Shown here one piece after another: positions 9,041 to 20,200 of a stretch of 64,000 bases of DNA. Positions within the stretch are counted from its first letter, which is position 1. Each line of letters begins with the position of its first letter. The DNA comes from Glacieibacterium sp038210595. Lineage in GTDB: Bacteria; Pseudomonadota; Alphaproteobacteria; Sphingomonadales; Sphingomonadaceae. Below the pieces are notes generated by a model. The model made no database searches, was not told the origin of the DNA, and saw nothing but the letters and a program-made list of their open reading frames with translations. The translations under genes were made by a program, and so were the position numbers. The stretch lies in the NCBI GenBank assembly GCA_038210595.1, contig JBBQWN010000007.1:1-64000 (forward strand), written 5' to 3'.

Positions 9041-9389
9041 GTGGCTGCTATCGAAGGCAGCCGAGGACGACCTGCTGAACCTGTTCCGCGACGGCGCGGA
9101 CCGCTTCGGCATCGACGCGGCCGCACGCTATCGCGACGGCATCAAGCGATCACTCACGCTTCTCGCCTCCCATCCGCAGAGCGGTCGCGCCCGACCCGAT
9201 CTTGCCCTCAAGGTCCGCAGCCGGGCCTATCGCAGCCATATCATCTTCTACGTGGCCGACGGCGCCGGAGTGCTCGTGGTCCGCGTGCTGCACGCCGCGA
9301 TGAACGCCCCGGATCATCTGGACGAGCCGGATGACCTGGCGGACTGGCGCGACTTCCCGAACGAAGGGGATACAGACCTGGATTGGTAG
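9033..9389 (+). CDS. parE: ParE/RelE-superfamily toxin
   Basis: Toxin partner of the ParD gene it overlaps by 8 bases. ParE toxins inhibit DNA gyrase. The 118 residues show the ParE core: WLLSKAAEDDLLNLF, RYRDGIKRSLTLLASHPQSGR, then SRAYRSHIIFYV and the VRVLHAAM strand. A C-terminal acidic extension of about 25 residues (DEPDDLADWRDFPNEGDTD) is longer than in most ParE proteins. The gene is intact. Confidence 0.88.
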   Translation: MAEWLLSKAAEDDLLNLFRDGADRFGIDAAARYRDGIKRSLTLLASHPQSGRARPDLALKVRSRAYRSHIIFYVADGAGVLVVRVLHAAMNAPDHLDEPDDLADWRDFPNEGDTDLDW

Positions 9390-9401
9390 GCCGGTCTGGC
9401 G

Positions 9402-9572
9402 ATGAGCCTGCCGCCGCCCACACAGTCCACCCGCCGCCGCAGCCTGGGGATCGACGGCCTGATGCAGTTCCTCCGCTGCTCAATGTGCCGGGCGCGGACG
9501 CCCGAGGTGCGGGTGCCGCCGAAGGCGGATGCGCGGGAGGTGGAGCGGGAACGGCGGGTGGCGCGGGACTAA
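9402..9572 (+). CDS. Short paralogue of the CxxC protein, probably a partial copy
   Basis: A 56-residue ORF starting 13 bases after parE. Its last 36 residues match the C-terminal half of the 7573-7842 protein: LRCSMCRAR-PEVR-x-P-x-ADAR, then an Arg/Glu tail ending ARD. The N-terminal CWSC pair is missing and is replaced by an unrelated Ser/Arg/Pro stretch. It is either a truncated duplicate or a short family member. Conservation at the protein level despite many codon changes suggests an old duplication. Whether it is translated is uncertain. Confidence 0.55.
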   Translation: MSLPPPTQSTRRRSLGIDGLMQFLRCSMCRARTPEVRVPPKADAREVERERRVARD

Positions 9573-9595
9573 TGGCTCAGAGGCTAACACGTAGC

Positions 9596-10432
9596 TTAAC
9601 CGACAGACCTTGCCATATCCTCTCGGCAAAGCACAAACGAAAATAGCGCCTCTTCCGTATATCTCCTGTAGAATTTTCCGAACGAAAATAATAGCATCAG
9701 ACAAAGCGCGCTATAAAAGATATAAGTAAAAACTAAGGAAGTCAGAAAATTCGCGATATAGCCCGGTTCATTTAACAAATCGCCAAAATTCATCGATACT
9801 AGATCAAATACATTTCTAAATAAGTACAGCCAAAATAGAACTATGGCCGTAAAGCACAGTGACCGCAGTAAACCATAGATTACAACATAATTATATAGGC
9901 GAGCTGTCGCAACAGGATGATTATTTATCACATATTGTTCGACAATCCGAAACCAATCATCATCGGCAGTCGAGCAGCTCAATCCTCGACTAGACAGTTT
10001 ATCATCTACTTTTGATAAAAAACCGTCCGGGATTCGACTGCGATAGAATCCATCCATGCCGGCTTTAAAGAAGCAAAGCCAATAAACAGGTATCAACGGC
10101 GGATGAAAGAATGCTCTCACAAAGGCCGCTAACGTAGGTCGAAACTTCAATAATTGCCTCTGATTACCTCTAACCAATGCGCGCACTCTCAGCCTGCGAT
10201 CAAGTCTACTTAGGCGTCCGATCCAAGCGACTGGATACCCTACAACAGCAACCAAGGGTTTCTCGACAAGCTGATCAGAAGCGAATGCGACTATATGGCC
10301 AAATATGTAGGCAAGGAACGCTAGAAATAGAATTTGCGCTGACGACGCGACGATCGGCTCAAATCCCGAAAAGTCTGGCAATGGCCGCGGTATTGCTTGT
10401 TTAAACGGCAATGAACTTAAAATGACGGACAA
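9596..10432 (-). CDS. Orphan multi-pass membrane protein in an AT-rich insert
   Basis: About 278 residues, family not recognised. Hydrophobic segments include QILFLAFLAYIFGHIVAF, IPVYWLCFFKAG, YVVIYGLLRSLCF and LTSLVFTYIFYSALCLMLL, so at least four membrane spans. A conserved-looking FGHIVAFASDQLVEKP...GYP motif follows the first span. Composition is unlike the surroundings: 22 of 60 bases are G/C at 9661-9720 against roughly two thirds nearby, a sign of recent transfer. The start is unclear. There is no ATG between the nrdB stop and the coding sequence; TTG at 10432 is the best in-frame choice, yet the open frame and a hydrophobic segment continue upstream to about 10,500, so the gene may be 5'-truncated. 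Confidence 0.6.
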   Translation of the reverse strand: MSVILSSLPFKQAIPRPLPDFSGFEPIVASSAQILFLAFLAYIFGHIVAFASDQLVEKPLVAVVGYPVAWIGRLSRLDRRLRVRALVRGNQRQLLKFRPTLAAFVRAFFHPPLIPVYWLCFFKAGMDGFYRSRIPDGFLSKVDDKLSSRGLSCSTADDDWFRIVEQYVINNHPVATARLYNYVVIYGLLRSLCFTAIVLFWLYLFRNVFDLVSMNFGDLLNEPGYIANFLTSLVFTYIFYSALCLMLLFSFGKFYRRYTEEALFSFVLCREDMARSVG

Positions 10433-10512
10433 AGAAAAGGCGCCAGCACCAAAATAAACTACGATATCGTAACTTGCGAATGGCGAGTTAGCTACCGAAT
10501 GTGGAGCCGGCC

Positions 10513-11568
10513 CTACTCCGCCGCCACCCCGAGCAACCCGCCCTGCGCGTCGTCCACGCCCGCCTCGTTCGCCGCGCCGCTCGCCGCCTTCGCGGCCTTG
10601 CGCTTGTCGAAGGCGTCCCACACCTCGTTCCAGTTGCCCTTGGTTGCGGCCTTCGAATATTCCGTCGCGCGGGCCTCGAAGAAATTGGCGTGCTCGACGC
10701 CGTTGAGCAGCGGGCTGAGCCACGGCAGCGGGTGTTCGTCGATCATGTAGATCGGCTTCATGCCGAGCTGCTTCAGGCGCCAGTCGGCGGTGAAGCGGAC
10801 GTATTTCTTGATCTCGTTGGGCGTCATGCCGGTGACCGGGCCCATCTCGAAGGCCAGGTCGATGAACGCATCCTCCAGCCGCACCGTGCGCTGGCAGACG
10901 TCGGCGATGTCGTCGCGGATCTTCGACGTCAGCACGCCGGTCTCGGCACAGAAGGCGTGGAACAGCTTGATGATGCCCTCGCAGTGCAGGCTCTCGTCGC
11001 GCACCGACCAGGTGACGATCTGGCCCATGCCCTTCATCTTGTTGAAGCGCGGGAAGTTCATCAGCATGGCAAAGCTGGCGAACAGCTGCAGACCCTCGGT
11101 GAAGCCGCCGAACATGGCCAAAGTGCGCGCGATATCGGCGTCGTTGTCGACCCCGAACTGGCTCATATATTCGTGCTTGTCGCGCATTTCCTTGTAGTTG
11201 AGGAAGGCCGAGTACTCGCTCTCGGGCATGCCGATCGTGTCGAGCAGGTGGCTGTAGGCGGCGATGTGCACCGTCTCCATGTTGCTGAACGCGGTCAGCA
11301 TCATCTTGACCTCGGTCGGCTTGAAGACGCGGCCGTATTTCTCGTGATAGCAGTCCTGCACCTCGATGTCGGCCTGGGTGAAGAAGCGGAAGATCTGCGT
11401 CAGCAGGTTCTTCTCATGCTCGCTCAGCTTCTGCGCCCAGTCGCGGCAATCCTCGCCTAGCGGCACTTCCTCCGTCATCCAGTGGATCTGCTGCTGGCGC
11501 TTCCAGAAGTCGAACGCCCAAGGGTATTCGAACGGCTTGTAGCTGTTGGAGGCTTTCAGGAGGGACAT
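10513..11568 (-). CDS. nrdB: Ribonucleoside-diphosphate reductase, beta subunit
   Basis: Radical-generating small subunit of class I ribonucleotide reductase; supplies the tyrosyl radical to NrdA for making deoxyribonucleotides. In the 351-residue protein the metal/radical site is visible: D67, then METVHIAAYSH with E98, H101 and the radical Tyr Y105, so it is a Tyr-radical type rather than the Phe-type Ic. The start at 11568 (MSLLKASNSYKPFEYPW) is preferred to a longer frame and has a GGAG box upstream. It follows nrdA after 150 bases containing two strong hairpins. Confidence 0.96.
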   Translation of the reverse strand: MSLLKASNSYKPFEYPWAFDFWKRQQQIHWMTEEVPLGEDCRDWAQKLSEHEKNLLTQIFRFFTQADIEVQDCYHEKYGRVFKPTEVKMMLTAFSNMETVHIAAYSHLLDTIGMPESEYSAFLNYKEMRDKHEYMSQFGVDNDADIARTLAMFGGFTEGLQLFASFAMLMNFPRFNKMKGMGQIVTWSVRDESLHCEGIIKLFHAFCAETGVLTSKIRDDIADVCQRTVRLEDAFIDLAFEMGPVTGMTPNEIKKYVRFTADWRLKQLGMKPIYMIDEHPLPWLSPLLNGVEHANFFEARATEYSKAATKGNWNEVWDAFDKRKAAKAASGAANEAGVDDAQGGLLGVAAE

Positions 11569-11667
11569 GGCTTCTAGCTCCGCTGCTCGGTTGGGCCTGT
11601 CATCGCCGGGTAGCGAGGGGCCATGCGCGCGCGTCGTGGAATGCGCGTGCACGGCCCCTCACCCGCC

Positions 11668-11717
11668 CGCCGGTGTGAGGACACCGGCGAGTCCCAGGGC
11701 TTGCGCCCCGGGGGCGC
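11668..11717. other. Two perfect hairpins between nrdA and nrdB
   Basis: CGCCGGTGT-GAGG-ACACCGGCG (11668-11689) is a perfect 9-bp stem with a 4-base loop. GCGCCCC-G-GGGGCGC (11703-11717) is a 7-bp palindrome right after the nrdA stop. Neither is followed by a T-run on the minus strand, so they look less like terminators than like an mRNA-stability or REP-like element setting nrdA:nrdB stoichiometry. That role is inference. Confidence 0.6.
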
Positions 11718-11718
11718 C

Positions 11719-13608
11719 TTACTGACAGGCAAGGCACTCGTCATAATCGTTCGGCGCGACCTCGATGGTGCGCAGGTCGGGGGTGTTGTCGGCCTCGACG
11801 CCGCCGGCGAACCCGGCGCGCTGGATCGATTTCGACCGCAGGTAATACAACGACTTGATACCCAGTTCCCACGCCCGGAAGTGGAGCATCAGCAGGTCCC
11901 ACTTCTCGATGTCGGCGGGCAGGAACAGGTTAAGGCTCTGCGCCTGGTCGATGTAGGGTGTGCGGTCGCCGGCAAGCTCGAGCAGCCAGCGCTGGTCGAT
12001 CTCGAACGCGGTGCGGTACACCGCCTTTTCCTCCGCGCTGAGGAAGTCGAGGTGCTGGACGCTGCCGCCCTGCTCCAGAATCGAGTTCCACACCGCGTCG
12101 CTGTTCTTGGATTTCAGCGACAGCAGCTTCTCCAGGAACGGGTTGCGGATCGAGAAGCTGCCCGACAGCGTCTTATGGGTGTAGATGTTGGCCGGGATCG
12201 GCTCGATGCAGGCCGACGTGCCGCCGGTGATGATGCTGATGCTGGCCGTCGGCGCGATCGCCATCTTGCAGCTGAAGCGCTCCATGACGCCCATGTCGGC
12301 GGCGTCCGGGCACGGCCCGCGCTCCACCGCCAGCTGCATCGAGGCTTCATCCACCCGCTCACGAACATGGCGGAAGATCTTGAGATTCCACGACTTCGCC
12401 ATCGCGCCCTCGAAGGCGATGCCGCGCGCCTGGAAGAAGCTGTGCAGCCCCATGACACCCAGGCCCACCGACCGCTCCCGCGCCGCCGCGTAGGAAGCCC
12501 GCGCCATCTCCGGCTCGGCGCGCTCGATATAGTCGCTCAGCACGTTGTCGAGGAAGCGCATGACGTCCTCGATGAACACCTTGTCGCCCTGCCAGGCGTC
12601 CCAGGTCTCGAGGTTGAGGCTCGACAGGCAGCATACCGCGGTGCGGTCCTTGCCATACTGGTCGGTGCCGGTCGGCAGCGTGATCTCGCTGCACAGGTTG
12701 GAGGTCGAGACCTTCAGCCCGACGTCGCGCTGGTGCTTGGGCATCGCGTTGTTCACATGGTCGACGAAGACGATGTACGGCTCGCCGGTCGCCAGCCGCG
12801 TCTCGACCAGCTTGGTGAACAGGCCGCGCGCATCGACGGTGGCGCGGCGCTCCCCGGTCTTGGGCGACACCAGAAGCCACTCGTCACCGGCGCGGACGGC
12901 CTCCATGAACTTGTCGGTGACCAGCACGCCGTGGTGGAGGTTCAGCGCCTTGCGGTTGAAGTCGCCGGAAGGCTTACGGATCTCGAGGAATTCCTCGATC
13001 TCCGGATGGTTGATGTCGAGGTATACCGCCGCCGAGCCGCGGCGCAGGCTGCCCTGGCTGATCGCGAGCGTGAGGCTGTCCATGACGCGCACGAACGGGA
13101 TGATGCCGCTGGTCTTGCCGTTGAGGCCGACCGGCTCACCGATGCCGCGGACATGGCCCCAATAGGTGCCGATGCCGCCGCCGCGCGCCGCCAGCCAGAC
13201 ATTTTCGTTCCAGGTGCCGACGATCGCCTCGAGGCTGTCGCCGACCGAGTTCAGGTAGCAGGAGATCGGGAGGCCGCGCCCGGTGCCGCCGTTCGACAGC
13301 ACCGGCGTCGACGGCATGAACCACAGCTTCGAGATATAGTCGTACAGCCGCTGCGCATGCGGCGCGTCGTCGGCATAGGCCGCGGCGACTCGCGCGAACA
13401 GGTCCTGGTACGATTCGCCGGGCAGCAGGTAGCGGTCCTTCAGCGTCTCACGACCGAAGTCGGTAAGCAGCGAGTCGCGCGTCCGGTCGACCTCGACCGG
13501 AAACTTCCACGGCATCACCGTGGTCGACGAACGCTTCGCCTTGGGCTGGAGACGCTCGTTCTCGCTCACCTCCGTCTCGGCGGTCATCGTCCCCGCATGC
13601 AAGTCCAT
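11719..13608 (-). CDS. nrdA: Ribonucleoside-diphosphate reductase, alpha subunit
   Basis: Catalytic subunit of class I ribonucleotide reductase. It has 629 residues; PWKFPVEVDRTRDSLLTDFGRETLKDRYLLPGE is too long to be the ATP-cone-bearing N-terminus of E. coli NrdA type. Confidence 0.
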   Translation of the reverse strand: MDLHAGTMTAETEVSENERLQPKAKRSSTTVMPWKFPVEVDRTRDSLLTDFGRETLKDRYLLPGESYQDLFARVAAAYADDAPHAQRLYDYISKLWFMPSTPVLSNGGTGRGLPISCYLNSVGDSLEAIVGTWNENVWLAARGGGIGTYWGHVRGIGEPVGLNGKTSGIIPFVRVMDSLTLAISQGSLRRGSAAVYLDINHPEIEEFLEIRKPSGDFNRKALNLHHGVLVTDKFMEAVRAGDEWLLVSPKTGERRATVDARGLFTKLVETRLATGEPYIVFVDHVNNAMPKHQRDVGLKVSTSNLCSEITLPTGTDQYGKDRTAVCCLSSLNLETWDAWQGDKVFIEDVMRFLDNVLSDYIERAEPEMARASYAAARERSVGLGVMGLHSFFQARGIAFEGAMAKSWNLKIFRHVRERVDEASMQLAVERGPCPDAADMGVMERFSCKMAIAPTASISIITGGTSACIEPIPANIYTHKTLSGSFSIRNPFLEKLLSLKSKNSDAVWNSILEQGGSVQHLDFLSAEEKAVYRTAFEIDQRWLLELAGDRTPYIDQAQSLNLFLPADIEKWDLLMLHFRAWELGIKSLYYLRSKSIQRAGFAGGVEADNTPDLRTIEVAPNDYDECLACQ

Positions 13609-13688
13609 CACGCCCTCCACTGTCTTCGAACCGTCATCGTTGGACCCTTCGGATGCCGCCGTCACCTGCGGTCGGCAAAGCATCCCCG

Positions 13689-13697
13689 ATATCCACA
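13689..13697. promoter_or_regulatory. DnaA-box-like site in the nrdA upstream region
   Basis: ATATCCACA differs from the DnaA box TTATCCACA at one position and lies about 80 bases upstream of nrdA. DnaA is known to control nrd transcription in E. coli. A single 9-mer with one mismatch is weak evidence. Confidence 0.25.
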
Positions 13698-16028
13698 ACC
13701 GGTTCAATGTTCTATTTACGTTCTGGTGCGGCGGGGTCAGTCCATGGCCGGCGGGTGCGATCCCCGAGCTACCACGGCTTGTGTCTGTCCCCGTTTCCCC
13801 TGCTACGAATAGTGCCTGAACGCCCGGGCGGTGCAAGAGATTATGTAGGAATTTTTGTGACAGTAGCAAGGTCAAGGCGTTGGCGGGAACGAGTGCATAC
13901 GAAGCGTTAAGCCGCCCGCTGCGGTACCCGCCAATCGATCAGTCGCGGCGCGCCGCAAGGCCGGTCATTATCGCCTCCTCGAACGCCGGAAAGGCCGAGT
14001 GGCGGCCCGGATAGCGACTCGGATCGTCGGCGGTACCGGTAACCGTATAGACCATGACGCGGCGGCGGCTTGGGTCGACCCACAGGCCCGAATAGAGGCC
14101 GTAGGCTTCGCCGAGATGCCCCCACCACCGCACCGCCCGCCCAGCCACGGGCTGGTCGCCCTCCCCCGCCGCACCGACGAGACACTGGATGCCGAGACCC
14201 CAGCAGCGCACTGGCCGTGATAGGTCTCGCCCGCCGCGCCGTCCCGCCACACTGGGGTCAGCATGGCGTCGACCGACTCGCGGCGGAGCAGGCGGACGCC
14301 ATCGACCTTGCCGTGCCCGAGCAGCAGCCGGCCGAGCGTCGCCAGCCCCAGCGGCGAAATCCGCGCCCCGCCCTGGGGCGAGAACAGCGTGCCGTTGTCG
14401 CCGGGCCGGTAGGCAGTGAGGTCGCAGCCCGCCTCGCTACGCACCGGGCAGGCAGGCCGCACCCCGCGCAGGTCGTCGATCTGGGCGATCCACGGCCCGG
14501 ACGGGTCCCACGCCGTCTCGTCGCGCCCCTTGCGGTAGAGTACGGCGGCAGAGGCGACCGCGCCGTCGGAACAGCCCGACCAGTTTAAGCAGGCATCGAG
14601 GCGCAGCGGCGCGAACACCAGGGCGGTCATCAGCCGGTCGAAGCGCGTCGTGGTCGCCGCCTCCATGACGCTGGCGACAATGCCGTAATTGATATTGGCA
14701 TAGCTGAACCGCGCGCCTGGCGCGGCCGACCAGTGATCGGGGGTCAACCGGTACCGCAGCCGCGCCTCGAGCGGAAAATTATAGCCCGACGCATCGTCGA
14801 GCCCGGAGGTGTGGCTGAGCAGTTGCCGCAGCGTCACCGCCGCCGCTGGAAACGCCGGATTGCGCAGGCGCCAGCCGAGATAGTCCGAGACATCGCGGTC
14901 GAGATCGAGCGTGCCGGCCTCGACCAGCCGCATCACCGCCAACGCGACGATCAGCTTGGACACCGAAGCGACGCGGACCGGCGTCGCGGGCGTCATCACG
15001 CGCTCGCGGCCCGGTGCCAGTACGGCCCGGCCCCATGCTTCCGCACGGCGCACACCGCGCGCGTCGGCGACGACCACCGCAAGCCCGCTGAGCTGTGGCC
15101 CGTCGGCGGTACGGCCCGCGACCAGCGCCGCCAGCGGGTCGGCCGCCCGCACCGGCGCTGCGGCGGCCAGCAGCAACGCCAGGACGAGCGGGACGGCGCC
15201 CGCGGTCAGGCGGGGCCGACCCGGAACGCGCAGAACTTGTTGCCGTCGAGATCGCGGAAATACGCCCCGTAGAAGGCCTGCGGCCCTTCCTCGCCACGGA
15301 CACCAGGCGCGCCTTCGTCGGCACCGCCCAGCGCGGTCGCCCTGGCGTGGATGGCATCGACCTTGGCGCGTTCGTCCATCACCAGCGCGATCATCACGCC
15401 GTTGCCGATGGTCGCCGGCTTGCCGTCATAAGGTGCGCCGACCGCCAGCATCGGCTTGTCCCAAGCCACGCCATAGGCGACCGCCCCGGTCGGGAACTCC
15501 ATCAGCCGCTTGGCCCCGACCTCGGCGAACAGCGCATCATAGAAGGCCGTTGCCTTGCCGAGATCGTTGGTGCCGATATTCGCATAGCCGATCATCATTT
15601 TCTCCCCGCGGATTCGGCCAACGATAGCAGAACTACCACTGGAACGAAACGCGTCCATCGCCCATATTGCTCGTATGTCCGCCATCCAGATCCGCACCAG
15701 CCTTGCCGAGCCGGAGAGCGAAGGGCCGTTCGTCCCGCACCGCCCGGCCCGGCCCGAAAAATCGGAAGGCGGGCGCCGCTTCGAACTGGTCACCGACTAT
15801 AGTGCCGCCGGCGATCAGCCTGCGGCGATCACGGAGTTGGTGGCGCAGGCCGAGGCGGGCGAACGCGATCAGGTCCTGCTCGGCGTCACCGGCAGTGGCA
15901 AAACCTTCACCGCCGCCAAGGTGATCGAGGCGGTGCAGCGCCCTGCCCTGGTGCTCGCCCCGAACAAGATCCTCGCGGCGCAGCTGTACGGGGAGTTCAA
16001 GAGCTTCTTCCCGAACAACGCGGTCGAG

Positions 16029-16060
<32 letters not shown>

Positions 16061-17258
16061 CGAGGCGTACGTGCCGCGGTCGGACACCTACATCGAGAAA
16101 GAGAGCTCGGTGAACGAGGCGATCGACCGGATGCGGCACTCGGCGACCCGGGCGCTGCTGGAGCGCGACGACGTCATCATCGTGGCGTCGGTGTCGTGCC
16201 TGTACGGTATCGGCTCGGTCGAGACCTACAGCGCCATGACCTTCTCCCTCAAGAAGGGCCATACGCAGGACCGGCAGGAGATCGTCCGCAAGCTCGTCGC
16301 GCTCCAGTACAAGCGCAACGAGGCAGCGTTCGCGCGCGGCAACTTCCGGGTGCGGGGAGATTCGCTGGAGCTGTTTCCGTCGCACTATGAAGACAGCGCC
16401 TGGCGCATCGGCTTCTTCGGCGACGAGATCGAGAGCATCGTCGAATTCGACCCGTTGACCGGCAAGAAGGTCGCCGACCTCGACTCGATCAAGGTCTATG
16501 CGAACTCGCACTATGTCACCCCCGGCCCAACGCTGAAGCAGGCGAGCGAGGCGATCCGGCACGAGCTGACCGAACGGCTGAAGGAGATGAACATCGAGGG
16601 CAAGTTGCTGGAGGCGCAGCGGCTGGAGCAGCGCACCAACTTCGACCTCGAGATGATCGCGGCGACCGGCAGCTGCGCCGGCATCGAGAACTACAGCCGC
16701 TTCCTGACCGGCCGCCTGCCCGGCGAACCGCCGCCGACCCTGTTCGAGTATCTGCCCGAGAACGCGCTGCTGTTCGTCGACGAGAGCCACGTCACCGTGC
16801 CCCAGATCGGCGGCATGTCGCGCGGCGACCACCGGCGCAAGCTGACGCTGGCGGAGTACGGTTTCCGCTTGCCGTCGTGCATCGACAACCGCCCGCTGCG
16901 TTTCGAGGAGTGGGAGGCGATGCGGCCTCAGACGGTGTTTGTCTCGGCGACGCCGGGCAAGTGGGAGATGGAGGCGACCGGCGGCGTGTTCGTCGAACAG
17001 GTCATCCGCCCGACCGGGCTCGTCGATCCGCCGGTCGAGATCAAGCCGGTCGAGGACCAGGTCGAGGACTGTATCGCCGAGGCGCGCAAGGTCGCCGCCA
17101 ACGGCTACCGCACGCTCGTCACGACGCTGACCAAGCGCATGGCCGAGGATTTGACCGAGTTCATGCACGAGGCGGGCCTGCGCGTCCGCTACATGCACAG
17201 CGACGTCGAGACGCTGGAACGCATCGAGCTGATCCGCGACCTGCGGCTCGGCGTCTAT

Positions 17259-17290
<32 letters not shown>

Positions 17291-20200
17291 AGGGCTTGAT
17301 ATCCCGGAGTGTGGGCTGGTCTGCATCCTCGATGCCGACAAGGAGGGCTTTCTGCGCTCCGAGACCTCGCTGATCCAGACCATCGGCCGCGCCGCGCGCA
17401 ACGTCGAGGGGCGGGTCATCCTCTACGCCGACCACACCACCGGCAGCATGGAGCGCGCCATTGCCGAGACCGGCCGGCGCCGCGCCAAGCAGGAGGAGTA
17501 TAACCTCGAGCACGGCATCACGCCGACGACGATCAAGCGTAACATCTCCGACGTACTGGCGGACGTGTCGCAGCGCGACAGCCTGACCGTCGACACCGGC
17601 GACGAGGAGACGCCGCACCTGATCGGCCACAACCTCAAGGCGTACATCGCCGACCTCGAGAAGCAGATGCAGACCGCGGCCGCCAACCTCGACTTCGAAA
17701 TCGCTGCTGCAGTACGCGACCAGATCCGCCGGCTGGAGCAGGACGAGCTTGGCATCCCCGCCGACCAGCGCAAGGCTCCCGTGCAGGGCCGCAGCATGGG
17801 CGGCGCGCCGGGCACGCGTACAACCCGCTTCGCCAAGATGAAGCAGAAGAGCAGCAAACGTTTCGGGGGTGCGCGGCGGTAGCTTCGTTTCGTCGGAATT
17901 CACAATAAATTCAGGCGGGATGAACCTTGCAGCGCCCGGCACGTTGGCGAAGGGGTGAAGCAATCCCCGCACCTTGCCATCAGCGACGCCGCCGCCTGGG
18001 CGGACGGGGTGCTGCCCGATCGACGCGATCTGGCGCTGCTGGCGGTCGAGCGGACGCGAATGCCGATGATGGTCAGCGATCCGCGGCAGTCCGATGATCC
18101 GATCGTTCTCGCCAATCAGGCGTTTCTCGATCTGACCGGCTACGCCGCCGACGAGGTCATCGGCCGCAACTGCCGGTTTCTGCAAGGCCCGAAGACAGAC
18201 CCAGCGGCCATTCAGAAGATCCGCGACGCGCTCGCGGCCGGCACCGACTTCGATATCGAGCTGCTCAATTACCGCAAGGACGGCACGTCGTTCTGGAACG
18301 CCTTGCACATCAGTCCGCTGCGCGCCGACGACGGCACCATCCTCTACCATTTCGCCTCGCAGCACGACGTGACGCGGACGCATGAAGCCGCGGACATAGA
18401 GGCCGGCGAGCTCGCCTTGCTGCGCGAGGTCGATCACCGGGCAAAGAACGCGCTGGCACTGGTCCAGGGCATCGTCCGGCTGAGCAAGGCCGATGACGCG
18501 CCCGCCTATGCGCGCGCGGTGCAGGGCCGGGTCGACGCGCTCGCCACCGCGCACGGCCTGCTTGCCGATCAGCGCTGGCAGCCGATCCCGCTCGACAGTC
18601 TCGTCGCAGCGATGATTCGCGGCATGGGCCTGAGCCAGGTCACGGCGGAAGGCCCGGCGGTCGGCATCGCGCCCGGCCAGGTCCAGCCGCTGGCGCTGCT
18701 GCTCCACGAACTGCTCGACAATGCGCTACGCCACGGCGGCCTGTCGGTGGCGGAGGGCACGCTGGCGATCGAATGGCGTCCCCACAACGACCGCGTCGCC
18801 ATCCGACTGTGCGAATGTGGCGGTCCGCCGCCGCCCGAGCATCGCACGCAGGGTTTCGGTCACAAGGTCGTCAACGCCGTCACGACGCGCCAACTGCGCG
18901 GCAAGGTGTCGTTCGATTGGCAGGCGTCGGGCCTGATCAGCGAGCTGGAAATCCCCAACGAGTGCGGTACCTGACAGCGCGTGCGCCGCCTTACCCCAGC
19001 CGCTCCCGCATGAATGCGATGATTTCGTCCACCGCGGCACGGGTAGGTTCGCCCGCCGCATCGATCAGGTCGCGCGTCAGGACGGAGTGTGGCGGCTTGC
19101 CCTCCGACTTCATGCCGGCCGGGTTACCGGCGCTGTCGGGCAGCGTCGTAGGCACGAAGGCGTCACCGAGTTCACGGTCCAGCGTCTCGAACCGCTCGGC
19201 GCGCGACAGCGTGTCGCCGGCGAAGCGATAACCGAGCACGCGCAGCCCGTCGTTCTCGCAGCGCCCGCGCACCACCGCCAGGTCGCGCTCCGAGATATCG
19301 AGACCCGCCTTGTCGACCGGCGGCATCGACGGCTGGCTCAACACCGGGGCCATGACCACGGGGTCGACCGCCATCGACAGGCCGAACCCGCCGCTCAGGC
19401 ACATTCCGATCACGCCGACGCCCGCGCCGCCGCACTCGGCATGAGCGGCGCGCGCCAGCGGCTTCAGCCAGTCGACGACCGGGCTGCTGCGCCCGGTACG
19501 GAACAGCGTGAACTCGCGGCTGACGCACAGTTGCAGGAGCAGGCTCGGCGTCGTCTTCTCGACATTGCGGGTGTCCGGGGAGCCGAGCAGGATCGGCGCA
19601 TAGACCCGGAAACCGGCGTCGGCGATCCAACCGCACAACCGCTCGGTCGGCGGCGTGAAGCCGAACACCTCGTGGATGACGATCACCGCCGGGCCGGTGT
19701 CGCCCAGGCGGAGCACCGGCTTGGTGACGCCGCCGAAGCTGCGGTCTTCGCGGGCATAGGTCATGGCCGGACGATCAGGCCCTGGCGCGGATCGACGTCG
19801 CCGCCCGCCAGCCGCGTCCACGCCGCCGCCGCCGCATCGAGCCCCGCGATCTCGACGATCTCCAGCCAGTTTGCCGTCGACGCGGTGAACGACGTCCACG
19901 CTGCCTCGACCTGCGCGTCGAAGCCGGCCTGTCCCAGCGCGCCGATCATTTCGCCCAGCACGGTCGGCGCGAAGAACCCCTCCGGCCTGGCGCCAGCCAA
20001 GTCGCGCGCTACGCCGCCGGTCTCCCAATGCGTGTCGCCGATGACCAGGCTGAGGACGATCGCGGTACCGAAGCGGCCGTGGACCGCGGCGCGCAAGCCG
20101 CCGTCGCCGGAGAAATCCGCATAGGCGACGCTGCCTAGGTCGCCGAGCACAGCTGCTTCCTCGTAGGTCGCGACCTGATCGTAATAGCCCGTCTCGACAA